Shown here piece by piece: positions 17,201-23,995 of a stretch of DNA of 64,000 nucleotides. Position 1 is the first letter of the stretch, and every line of letters begins with the position of its first letter. Origin of the DNA: Nocardia cyriacigeorgica (GTDB lineage Bacteria; Actinomycetota; Actinomycetes; Mycobacteriales; Mycobacteriaceae); NCBI RefSeq assembly GCF_010858045.1, contig NZ_JAAGVC010000009.1, positions 1-64,000 on the forward strand, read 5' to 3'. Made by a program: the position numbers and the translations under genes. A model generated the notes under the pieces. That model was not told the origin of the DNA, did no database searches, and saw only the letters and a program-made list of their open reading frames with translations.

Positions 17201-18131
17201 CGAGCAGGTCGCCGCCCTTGTTGGCGCCTTCCTGGAACCCGCGGGTAATGGTGTCCATCGCCGATCGCGCGTCGGGCGCGAGGCCGGTCTTGAGCAGAGT
17301 TCCGACAGCCGCCGCCGCAGCGGAAACGTCCTCGTCGAACGCGCTTGAGAGGTCGAGCACCGAGGCTGTGACGGCCTCGATTTCGGCGGTAGCCGCATCC
17401 TCGGCGACGAGGCCCTGCTGCCAAACGTTCTTGAGGGCGTCGTTTACCTGGCCGAGGCTGTCGCCGTAGGCCTGCGAGTACAGGTTGCCGGCGATCTGCC
17501 CGAACTCGGCGGCCATCTTCGGCGAGGCGCCCAACTGTGCGGCCAACTTGTCGTTGAGCGACTCGGTTTCGATCGCTGTCGACGCGGCCACCATCGCGGC
17601 ACCGATGCCGGCCGCGGCGGCGCTCGCGGCGGCCATCTCCTTGGTGGTGGTGCCGAGCCGGTCGCGCAGCCCCGACAGCGCCGCCGAGAAACGCCCTTCG
17701 CTCTCGGTGGCGTCGTCGGTGGCGTTCGCCAGCCGCACCCGCGCGTCGGAGAGGTCCTGGACGGCGCGCTGGCGGGCGGCCGAGGCGCGGGCGCCGTTGC
17801 GCTGCGCGGTGGCGAGCGCTTCCTCAGCACGGGCGAGCTGGCTCGCGCTGGCGTTGCCCTTGGCGCGCAGCTCTTGCAGCTTGGCCTCGGCGACGCGGAT
17901 CTTGCCCGCGGCGTCGGCTTCCTTGTCGCGGGCCGCGGCGAGCGCCTGCGAGGCACGCGCAACCTCGGCCCGCGCCGCCTCGAGCCCGGACGCCACCGCG
18001 CGTCCCGCGGCGCGTCCGGCCGACCGGCCGGACGACACCAGCGGGCCCGTCAGCTGCCCGTCGATCGCGCCCTGCACGCCGTCGAGCGACGGAATGACCT
18101 GGAGCGCCGCATAGGCAATCGGCTCAGTCAA
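14274..18131 (-). CDS. Tape measure protein with internal repeats and M15-like peptidase domain
   Basis: 1285 residues, the longest phage gene. Residues about 45-150 form a coiled coil (ARAEVARASQALAAARDKEA); 165-480 is a TP901-type tape-measure region; hydrophobic helices lie near 495-525 and 560-590. Residues about 805-965 hold five tandem ~30-residue repeats with consensus GDYxGNLRRFGIxEDNPLV. Residues about 985-1085 contain YDFHMQGKAIDIAG and GHNDHVHWAM, the His/Asp pattern of M15 zinc DD-peptidases. A Gly/Ser/Pro linker follows. The protein sets tail length; the peptidase probably opens the wall during DNA entry (inference). Confidence 0.93.
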   Translation of the reverse strand: MTEPIAYAALQVIPSLDGVQGAIDGQLTGPLVSSGRSAGRAAGRAVASGLEAARAEVARASQALAAARDKEADAAGKIRVAEAKLQELRAKGNASASQLARAEEALATAQRNGARASAARQRAVQDLSDARVRLANATDDATESEGRFSAALSGLRDRLGTTTKEMAAASAAAAGIGAAMVAASTAIETESLNDKLAAQLGASPKMAAEFGQIAGNLYSQAYGDSLGQVNDALKNVWQQGLVAEDAATAEIEAVTASVLDLSSAFDEDVSAAAAAVGTLLKTGLAPDARSAMDTITRGFQEGANKGGDLLDTFIEYPALFQALGLSATEATGLLAQGLDAGAFNADKVADALKEFQIRATDGSETSKAAYEALGLSAEEMTAKIAAGGAGAREGLDTVLDRLRAMEDPVARNAAAIGIFGTQAEDLAGALFALDPSAAVDSLGKVEGAAAQLGTTLSDNTATSVEKIKRSIQTELGEALTNSVTWIQNNENVAKGLGITLGVLAGALVTAKVAATGYAVAQGIMAASTGAGTAALTANSLALGAYTVATGVIRGATMAWSAVQWALNAALFANPIGAVVLAVGALVAGIVVAYQKSETFRNIVEGAWNAIQTAVSFVWESVLKPFFGWWGDRFADAGNIVTGLADKAREVKDRIVDDFGKLVGFITGLPGKVKSAASGLWDGITDGFRTALNWLISKWNNFRLGFDFTIPVIDKHISFSIDTPDLPLLAKGGVAGRTTAGLLFGPGTGTSDSILGVGADGIPTARVSAGEGVVTEDAMRRGGAELVAALNRGWTPPAEWLHGMVRGGARLAHGDYDGSLNRLGITEDSPIVAAVLGLRSLLHEGNYTGNLRDAFGVEEDHPLVSAALGGHSLLARGDYDGRLRQFGIEEDNPLVDAAIGGGALLRGDYRANLRRFGIQEDDALVDAGLGLGGLLRGDYTGNLRRFGIQEDNPAVTAALEARRFLASLPGFAGGGVVPGAGSMTPVQQGMWESLRNAFPEAQLTSATRTADVGSGYDFHMQGKAIDIAGPNMAAMADWIASNYPGSLELIHGNGFSRNIDEGKNVGDGMSFFGPDTMAGHNDHVHWAMASAPSVGTVEPGSGGGLTPGGTGGASGAGASSPSVGSGAGGTSPGGAAGATGTRPPGTATPVWVDNWPSNFGAAASTSTTSTPGVGGTASDPAAPAVGGGGVEQHYGAGQELAATPEQAADPWGEWAKGVGDGFRGYLENNWKEMLNSGLSMLGMGAVGGGGNTYNIVGPDPRQAAMAVERVHRREAMASMRRGGFGR

Positions 18132-18134
18132 TGA

Positions 18135-18871
18135 CTACCCCCCTTCGGCTTCACGCCTGCGCTTCTCGGCGATACGCCGTCGACGCAGCGCGGCACGCCG
18201 CGGCGTCTCCCGTTCCCGCTTGCGCGGTTTCGGGCGGGCCGGGTGCGGCTTGCCGGACAGAACGTGCACGATGTCGGACAGCAAGAAATCGGCATCCGAC
18301 CACCGCGGGCGGCCGTCGTTGCCGAGCATGACGAGCTCAGAATCGCCGGGTAGCTGCTGGATTCGGACCCAGATTTCGCGCAACGTCAGCAGCGGCACGC
18401 CGTGCTCGTCGTAGCGCCAGCGGTCGGTGTAGCGCAGGCCGTTGCAGTGGTGGGCAAGGTCCGCCTCGAGCTGGTCCTCGTGATCGCGGATCAGCGCCAG
18501 CAGCGTTGTTAGTTTCCCGAGTTGCCGAACCCGCACGCCTCAGCAATGGCGTTGAACAGCTCGGCGAACATCTCGGCGGCGTCCTTGTTGGTCAGCTGCG
18601 GGTATGCGGCGTGAATCTGGCTCGCCTGCCGCGGACCGAGCAGCCCGAGGCAGGTCTCGGGGTAGTTGTTCTGCGACAGCGGACGCGACACGGCCCAGTA
18701 GTCCCACAGTTCCGGCCGAGACGGCACGGTGAACTTGAATCCGCGCCAGTGGACATTGACGGTGTCGACGCCCTCGGCCTCGCGCTGTGCGGGCGACTTG
18801 GGCGCTTGGTGGTCGCGCGGCTCGGGCGCTCCTGCGGGGCGCGGACGGCGGCGACGGTTGTTGTTGGACAT
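18135..18871 (-). CDS. Tail assembly chaperone GT, made by -1 frameshift
   Basis: The frame from 18135 to about 18536 has no start signal of its own and continues the gene ending at 18509 when the ribosome slips -1 at GGGAAAC (18512-18518). The slip bypasses the TAA that follows and joins FGNSG to LTTLLALIRDHEDQLEADL. This is the standard G/GT arrangement of siphovirus tail chaperones, placed just before the tape measure. The C-terminal extension is highly basic (RPKPRKRERETPRRAALR). It would coat the tape measure during assembly. Confidence 0.85.
18509..18871 (-). CDS. Tail assembly chaperone G
   Basis: 120 residues from ATG 18871 with GAGAGG upstream. A basic, disordered N terminus is followed by VHWRGFKFTVPSRPELWDYW and a helical C-terminal half ending FGNSGN. 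Position between the tail tube gene and the tape measure and the in-frame slippery site identify it. It is produced in excess over the frameshifted form. Confidence 0.85.
   Translation of the reverse strand: MSNNNRRRRPRPAGAPEPRDHQAPKSPAQREAEGVDTVNVHWRGFKFTVPSRPELWDYWAVSRPLSQNNYPETCLGLLGPRQASQIHAAYPQLTNKDAAEMFAELFNAIAEACGFGNSGN
18512..18518 (-). promoter_or_regulatory. -1 ribosomal slippery site GGGAAAC
   Basis: On the minus strand the zero frame reads TCG GGA AAC TAA, so G GGA AAC is a canonical X-XXY-YYZ heptamer one codon before the stop. A -1 slip leads into the long downstream frame. Confidence 0.85.
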
Positions 18872-18919
18872 GTGCGGGTTCCTCTCTATGCATGCGGGTT
18901 TCATCAGTGAGTGAGGGGT

Positions 18920-18961
18920 GCTGGCGGCGCGGTGAACCCGCACAGGAACCGCGCCGCCAGC
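18920..18961 (-). terminator. Hairpin between tail tube and chaperone genes
   Basis: A 13-bp perfect stem (GCTGGCGGCGCGG and its complement) with a 16-nt loop, just after the major tail protein gene. No T run. It probably attenuates transcription or protects the upstream mRNA, keeping the abundant tail protein above the chaperones. Confidence 0.65.
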
Positions 18962-18972
18962 GGCGGCAGCCG

Positions 18973-19503
18973 CTACGGGGTGACTGCCGGGATCTGGCGG
19001 TCGAACACGTCGCCCGTGCCGTCGGCGAACAACTTCGTCTGGACTTCCCACTTGGTGATGTCCGACTCGTTGCGGTTGTTCGCCGGCACCCAGATGCGGG
19101 CGCGCTTGGTGGCGATGAGGCGCTCGCGGTCGCCGAAATCGCTGTCGGTCTCGAACGCAATCCAGCGGTAGACCGGCTTCGGAAGCTTCAGCTTGATGTC
19201 GGTCGAGCCCGGCCAGACCAGGCCCCGAATGACGGGGTTGTCCTCGAGCGGCGACCACGTCCGGGACAGGCCGTAGTTCCGGCCGCCCACCTTTATCAGG
19301 CCGATGCCCCAGCCGAAGAACTCGCTTTCGTCCTGCGAGCGTTCCTCGCCGAAACCGTCTTCGCCGTCGAGGATTCCGGCCTCTTCCCAGCCGGTATCGA
19401 ACGCCGTGTCGACGTCGCTCGGAACGGCGGGCCGGGTTTCGCCGATCGCAAGGAATACCCTCGCGTCCGACCAGATCTTGACGTTATCGGGATCGCGTGC
19501 CAT
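18973..19503 (-). CDS. Major tail tube protein
   Basis: 176 residues from ATG 19503. The beta-rich sequence (FFGWGIGLIKVGGRNYGLSR and VYRWIAFETDSDFGDRERLI) and a C-terminal KWEVQTKLFADGTG fit siphovirus tail tube proteins. It lies between the tail terminator and the chaperones, the standard position. The strong hairpin right after it is in line with high expression. Confidence 0.82.
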   Translation of the reverse strand: MARDPDNVKIWSDARVFLAIGETRPAVPSDVDTAFDTGWEEAGILDGEDGFGEERSQDESEFFGWGIGLIKVGGRNYGLSRTWSPLEDNPVIRGLVWPGSTDIKLKLPKPVYRWIAFETDSDFGDRERLIATKRARIWVPANNRNESDITKWEVQTKLFADGTGDVFDRQIPAVTP

Positions 19504-19537
19504 GACGGCACCTCCTTGTGTGTGTGCTCGGCCCGAA

Positions 19538-19942
19538 TCAGGCGGGCAGAGTGCGAGAACGGGCGCGGACCGTGAACGAGGTCATTTGCCCGGCGTTGTT
19601 TGAGTCGCGAGCCTCGAGCAGCCCGGACGGATCGGTGATCGTCGCGATACCGGCGATGCGGTGCGACAGCAGTACGCCGAGGGCGGCCCCGGCTATCTCC
19701 CGGCCACGGTCGCGGCCGTTCGTCCACACGGTCACCCGCAGCAGCGGGCGCGTTTCGACAGGCCACCGCGCCGAACCGCCGTCGTCGAACACGACGACCG
19801 CCGGCGGGCTGGACGGCGACCAATTGGCGGGCAGGACCATGCCGAATGTCGGCGACGGTGCGGCGACCATTGCGGGCAGCACGGCGGCAAGGTGATTCTT
19901 CGCCGCCTTGGCCGGGTCGGCCGGTAGCCGAAGCGGTTTCAC
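19538..19942 (-). CDS. Tail terminator protein
   Basis: 134 residues, overlapping the previous gene by 4 bp. Contains LLRVTVWTNGRDRGREIAGA and GIATITDPSGLLEARDSNN, the pattern of small neck proteins that cap the tail tube. It sits immediately before the tail tube gene, as tail terminators do. Confidence 0.68.
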   Translation of the reverse strand: MKPLRLPADPAKAAKNHLAAVLPAMVAAPSPTFGMVLPANWSPSSPPAVVVFDDGGSARWPVETRPLLRVTVWTNGRDRGREIAGAALGVLLSHRIAGIATITDPSGLLEARDSNNAGQMTSFTVRARSRTLPA

Positions 19943-20193
19943 GGCTTCTGCTTGACCTCGAGGCCGGCAGCTGCCGCACCGCGGGTCAGCACGCCGTCGC
20001 GCGCCTGCTCCTCGGCGGGCACCACGACAGCGGCGGCGCCGCGGTCGGTGGTGTACCGGTCTACGTGCACGTTGTCGCTGACCGACGCCGCAGCGACGCG
20101 GATCGCGGCATCGTTGACGAGGTTCGCGAACGCATCGGATTTGAGCAGCTTCTCAATGTTGCGGTGGTTGAGCCGCACGCGAGGCGGTGCCAT
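19939..20193 (-). CDS. Neck protein, HK97 gp10-like
   Basis: 84 residues from ATG 20193 with GAGGGG upstream. VRLNHRNIEKLLKSDAFANL and AAIRVAAASVSDNVHVDRY are typical of HK97 gp10-like neck proteins, which are usually longer; this one is a short version. Overlaps the tail terminator gene. Confidence 0.65.
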   Translation of the reverse strand: MAPPRVRLNHRNIEKLLKSDAFANLVNDAAIRVAAASVSDNVHVDRYTTDRGAAAVVVPAEEQARDGVLTRGAAAAGLEVKQKP

Positions 20194-20195
20194 GG

Positions 20196-20507
20196 CTACC
20201 CCTCCCCTCTGCTGCACAGCGCGAGCGTGCCGGTGCGGCGGCCGGGCCGGTCGGCGCGTGGCCGCCATTGCTCGACCGCTACCCAGTAGCGCTGTCCGTC
20301 GACGGTGAGCTCGTCGGTGCCGACGAGGTCGACCGCGGGCGAGAAATACACCGTGCACTCGACGCGCTGCCCATTCCGGCCGCGGTCGAGGTAGTCGGGA
20401 TTCGCGCCTGGCGCGACCGCGACCGCTGCAAGCTCGGTGTCGGTCGACGGGATCGGGTTGCCGTCGTCATCCATGCCGCCGCCGCGGTGACGGATCACCG
20501 TAATCAC
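20196..20507 (-). CDS. Head-tail connector (stopper-like)
   Basis: 103 residues. GTG 20507 overlaps the upstream stop (GTGA) and is chosen over a longer frame reaching 20663 that would run through the preceding gene. Contains DRGRNGQRVECTVYFSPAVD and DELTVDGQRYWVAVEQW, like small beta-barrel stopper proteins. Position in the connector block supports this. Confidence 0.65.
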   Translation of the reverse strand: MITVIRHRGGGMDDDGNPIPSTDTELAAVAVAPGANPDYLDRGRNGQRVECTVYFSPAVDLVGTDELTVDGQRYWVAVEQWRPRADRPGRRTGTLALCSRGEG

Positions 20508-20905
20508 GGCAGCACCGCGCCCGCTGGTGGGTACCGGTAGTCGCACGGGTCGCCGAAATCGCCGCGCGGCACCGGGTCCGACGAGATACCGAGCATGCGC
20601 TCGTGCGCCTCGCTGAATATCAGCACGCCGGCCGGGGTAGCCAGCGTTCCCGAGGTCGACCACGGGCCCATGGTGTCGGCGTACGACACGTGATTGGTGA
20701 AATCAGGGCCCGCCGCGAGCGCCGCTCGTACTACCTCGAGGACGACCCGTTTTCCGACCGGGTCGTCGTCGGCGATGTCCGGGCGGCGCTCGGGGTCGCG
20801 CACCCATGCGACCGCGGCGTCGATGAGCAGCTGCGCGTCGGCTTGCTGCTCATCGGTGAGCGAGCGCCAACCACGCATGACCTCGTCGACAATGAGCAGC
20901 GGCAC
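20504..20905 (-). CDS. Head-tail connector, Gp19/Gp15/Gp42-like
   Basis: 133 residues from ATG 20905. A helical N terminus (SLTDEQQADAQLLIDAAVAW), then RVVLEVVRAALAAGPDFTNH and a C-terminal loop ending in RYPPAGAVLP. This pattern matches the actinophage Gp19/Gp15/Gp42 family, adaptor proteins that bind the portal. First connector after the capsid region. Confidence 0.75.
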   Translation of the reverse strand: MPLLIVDEVMRGWRSLTDEQQADAQLLIDAAVAWVRDPERRPDIADDDPVGKRVVLEVVRAALAAGPDFTNHVSYADTMGPWSTSGTLATPAGVLIFSEAHERMLGISSDPVPRGDFGDPCDYRYPPAGAVLP

Positions 20906-20907
20906 GA

Positions 20908-21270
20908 CTACGCCAACTTCGCGATCAGCTCGGGCTTGGTCATGGCCTCGGCGTCAGCCGCGGTCATGCCATTGAGCACGGCATAGTCAACCCATGCCTC
21001 TTTCGGTGCGGCCTGCTTCGGCCGCTCGGGCACGGGCTCGCCGGACGGGCTCTCGGGCGGCTCGCCGACGCCGCCCTCGGCTGCGCCGCCCTCAGCTTCG
21101 ACGGCCGGACCGACCACGGCCGCGGCGGCGTCGACGATCATGCCGTCGCCGATGAGCCGGTCGTAGTCGCGCTCGGACAGTTCGTCGATGACTGCGCCGC
21201 GGTAGAAATAGCGCAGGTTGCCCGCGGCGTCGGGCACGACGACCAGCGGCGCCGTAACGATCACGTTCAC
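20908..21270 (-). CDS. Small capsid-associated protein with C-terminal SAP/Rho-N-like motif
   Basis: 120 residues from GTG 21270, overlapping the capsid stop (GTGA). N-terminal beta part (VVVPDAAGNLRYFYRGAVID), an acidic Pro/Gly/Glu-rich linker, and a C-terminal helical motif (MTAADAEAMTKPELIAKLA) that looks like a SAP or Rho-N nucleic-acid-binding hairpin. Such proteins commonly follow capsid genes in actinophages; a head-completion role is inferred. Confidence 0.65.
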   Translation of the reverse strand: MNVIVTAPLVVVPDAAGNLRYFYRGAVIDELSERDYDRLIGDGMIVDAAAAVVGPAVEAEGGAAEGGVGEPPESPSGEPVPERPKQAAPKEAWVDYAVLNGMTAADAEAMTKPELIAKLA

Positions 21271-22199
21271 GGCGTCACCACACCGGTGATCTTCCACGCC
21301 GCGCGCGGCTCGAGCACGACCGGGACAGTGACACGACGCGACCGCAGCCGGTACAGGTCCTTGTCCTCGTCCCGGATGCTCTTGACCTCGACGCCCGGAA
21401 TGCTGCCACCGGCCGAGGCGTAGCCCGGTCCGGCGAGCTTCTCGTCGGCCATGCCGCCGAGCTGCGTCGAGTCGACGACGAGTGCGGTATCGGCCACCGG
21501 CAGATTCGGCGTCGGCAGGAATCGCAGACCGCCGATTTCGGGGAAATTGCCGGTGTAGACCGGCGCCATGCCGTCTTCGCGCCGCAGCAGGGACGCGATC
21601 TTGTCGTCGGACATGACGTTGGCCCAGGTGAGGTCGTCGACGACGATGATGTCGGGCTCGTAACCCTCGTTGAGCGCCCGGATTTCGGCGACGACGCGCA
21701 GCACGTCGCGCAGGATCGTTGGGGTGCCGGTGTCCCACGGCGCCGAGGCGGCCGAGGTCTGGGTGACCTGCGATGCGATCGCGGCCAGCGCAACCGAGTC
21801 GATGGTCTTGACCATCTGGTTAACCATCTTCTTGAGGGCGCGGTTAACCGGGTCCATCTTCCGGCGAGCGATGGCCTCGTCGGTGATTTCGGTATCGCGG
21901 CCCCACTTGACGGTCTTCGCGACCTGCGCCGGGCCCTCGGTGATCGGGGTCAGCGGGTACTCGGCGCCGGGCGCGACGGCCTCGGGTGCACGGTCGGAGT
22001 AGATCGACTCGCCCTGTTCGTAGGCGATCGACCCGCCGACAGCGTCGTAGCGGCCCGACAGCAGCACGTCGGCGATGAACCGCTGCTCGGCGAGCTCGCG
22101 CAGGCGCCGCGCGATCAGGTTCGGTTCCTTCAGGAACCGAGAAATGGTGACGTTGTCGCCCGAAATGGTCGGCGCCGCGGGCGGATAGGTGTACGGCAT
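21267..22199 (-). CDS. Major capsid protein, HK97-like fold
   Basis: 310 residues from ATG 22199. Typical features: N-terminal PTISGDNVTISRFLKEPNLI, a long spine-helix region (AIARRKMDPVNRALKKMVNQ), and late segments DIIVVDDLTWANVMSDDKIA and GLRFLPTPNLP like the A-domain of HK97-type capsid proteins. It follows the protease/scaffold and decoration protein genes in the expected order. Confidence 0.85.
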   Translation of the reverse strand: MPYTYPPAAPTISGDNVTISRFLKEPNLIARRLRELAEQRFIADVLLSGRYDAVGGSIAYEQGESIYSDRAPEAVAPGAEYPLTPITEGPAQVAKTVKWGRDTEITDEAIARRKMDPVNRALKKMVNQMVKTIDSVALAAIASQVTQTSAASAPWDTGTPTILRDVLRVVAEIRALNEGYEPDIIVVDDLTWANVMSDDKIASLLRREDGMAPVYTGNFPEIGGLRFLPTPNLPVADTALVVDSTQLGGMADEKLAGPGYASAGGSIPGVEVKSIRDEDKDLYRLRSRRVTVPVVLEPRAAWKITGVVTP

Positions 22200-22223
22200 A
22201 GCGTTTCTTCCTGTTCTCCCGAA

Positions 22224-22589
22224 TCAGCGGGCGAGCTTGACGAGGACCTTGCCGCCGGATGCCGCCGCGAGGGCGACGCCGACGACGGCGGCGTAGTTGG
22301 TTTCCGAACCGATGGTCGCGACCGCGCCAGCGGCGGCCGGGATCACGGCGGCACCGGCGGCGATCGCGCCGGACGCGGTGAGCTCGTGCACGCCGCCGGA
22401 CAGCACAGTGACGGGCGCGCCGGACGCGGCATCGTAGGCGGCGACGCCGAGCCACGCGGCCGAGGCGGCCGAGCTCGGGGCGACGGTGTTGTTACCGGAC
22501 ACGATCAGCAGCTGACCGCCGGTGACCGCGGCCGAGGTGTTGCGAGTGATCGCCTCGCCGGGCTTGAAAATTGGGGTGTGCTCGGCCAT
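22224..22589 (-). CDS. Capsid decoration protein (DUF2190-like)
   Basis: 121 residues from ATG 22589. Small beta-rich protein with FKPGEAITRNTSAAVTGGQL and AWLGVAAYDAASGAPVTVLS, characteristic of the DUF2190/capsid-cement family. Located between protease/scaffold and capsid genes, where decoration proteins are found. It would bind the outside of the shell. Confidence 0.78.
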   Translation of the reverse strand: MAEHTPIFKPGEAITRNTSAAVTGGQLLIVSGNNTVAPSSAASAAWLGVAAYDAASGAPVTVLSGGVHELTASGAIAAGAAVIPAAAGAVATIGSETNYAAVVGVALAAASGGKVLVKLAR

Positions 22590-22591
22590 GG

Positions 22592-23995
22592 TCAGGCGTC
22601 CTTTCCGAACAGCGCGTCGTAAACGTCGTCGCTGTTGTCGTCGTGAATGGGTGCGGCGTGGCCGATTTCGGCCCCGACCGGGTAGACCGGCGCGAGCGCG
22701 GCCAGCACCGACGCCTCGCTCGGGTCCTTCTCGAGTCGCGCAATCCAGTTCTCTCGCTGCGCGGGCGCGATACGACCGGTGCGCACGGCGTTGTCGACCG
22801 CAGCCACACGCTCGGCGCGTTCCTGCTCGCGGCGGGCCTGGTCGCCGCGGGCGGCCTGCGTGCGCAGCTCGGCGAGCGCGGCCGACTCGATTGCGACGAC
22901 GCCATCGGGCAGCTTGGCCGTCGCGGCAGCCGGGGCGGCGGGCGCGGCCGGCGTCTCGGCGGGCTGCTCCGGTGGCGCGGTCTGTCCCCACGCCTCGAGC
23001 GCCTCGTTCGCGGTCTCGATGGCATCGGGGAAGCTGTCGACGATCGGCTGCGCCAAGGCCTTGGCGTCGGTCGACTTGCCGTCCGATACGACGGCGTTCG
23101 CGGCCTCGAGCAGCGCCGGGCCGACGTCGGCCAGCACTCGCACGAAATCGACGTCGGCCGGGGTGTACGGCAGCTCGACGGGGTCGATGTTCTTCGGGCG
23201 ACCGATCGCGGCGTCGAGCGCCGCGGTGATGGTCGCCTCGTCGGCATCCTCGGCGACGCCGAGGCGCTTCGCGATGGCGGCGAGTGCAGTCATGCGCGAT
23301 CCCTTCTGGTTGGCCTCGGCCTCGGTGGCTGAGGGGGTCATTGGCGCGGGTGCGGCGCGGCGCCCCGCGTAGTTGAAAGCTGAGAGGTCGAACCGAGCGA
23401 CCGGCGCGAGCTCGGCGGCGGGCGCCGCCTCGACACGATCGGCGAGGCCGGCCGCGACTGCTTCGGCGGCCGAGAACCACGTTTCGGCGCGCATGATTTC
23501 GCGCCACTGCTCGGCGGTGCCGCCCGCGCGCTCGGCATAAATCGAGGCGATGTTGTCGGACACCCTGTCGAGGTATTCGGCCTTCTTCCGCAGCTCGTCG
23601 GCATGGCCGCCGGTCCACGAACGCGCGTCGTGAATCATCATCTCGGCGTTGCGGCCCATGACGATTTCGTCGCCGCCCATGGCGATAAAGCTCGCCGCGG
23701 ACGCCGCGAGCCCATCGACAACGACCGTGATTCGCGCGCGGTGCCCGCGTAGCGAGTTGAGGATCGCAAGGCCTTCGTAGACGTCGCCACCGGGCGAGTT
23801 GATACGCACAGTGATCGCCTCGGCGTCGATTTGCGCGAGGTCACGCGCGAACGTGGCCGACGAGGTGCCCCAGTACGGGTCGATTTCGTCGTAGATCAGC
23901 ACCTCGGCGCTCATCCCACGGCCGCCGCTGTTCTTGATCCGGTACCACGGGTCGCGAGACTCGTTGTCTCGGCCGCGATTTGGTGTGTTCACCAC
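22592..23995 (-). CDS. ClpP-type head maturation protease fused to scaffold
   Basis: 467 residues. Residues about 30-200 are a ClpP-like S14 protease: INSPGGDVYEG, GLAASAASFIAMGG with the nucleophilic Ser, and MMIHDA with the catalytic His. The remainder is an Ala/Glu-rich scaffold with an acidic helical end. A second ATG at 23292, preceded by AGAAGGGA, could start the 233-residue scaffold alone. The GTG start at 23995 overlaps the portal stop. The protease cleaves scaffold and capsid during head maturation. Confidence 0.85.
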   Translation of the reverse strand: MVNTPNRGRDNESRDPWYRIKNSGGRGMSAEVLIYDEIDPYWGTSSATFARDLAQIDAEAITVRINSPGGDVYEGLAILNSLRGHRARITVVVDGLAASAASFIAMGGDEIVMGRNAEMMIHDARSWTGGHADELRKKAEYLDRVSDNIASIYAERAGGTAEQWREIMRAETWFSAAEAVAAGLADRVEAAPAAELAPVARFDLSAFNYAGRRAAPAPMTPSATEAEANQKGSRMTALAAIAKRLGVAEDADEATITAALDAAIGRPKNIDPVELPYTPADVDFVRVLADVGPALLEAANAVVSDGKSTDAKALAQPIVDSFPDAIETANEALEAWGQTAPPEQPAETPAAPAAPAAATAKLPDGVVAIESAALAELRTQAARGDQARREQERAERVAAVDNAVRTGRIAPAQRENWIARLEKDPSEASVLAALAPVYPVGAEIGHAAPIHDDNSDDVYDALFGKDA

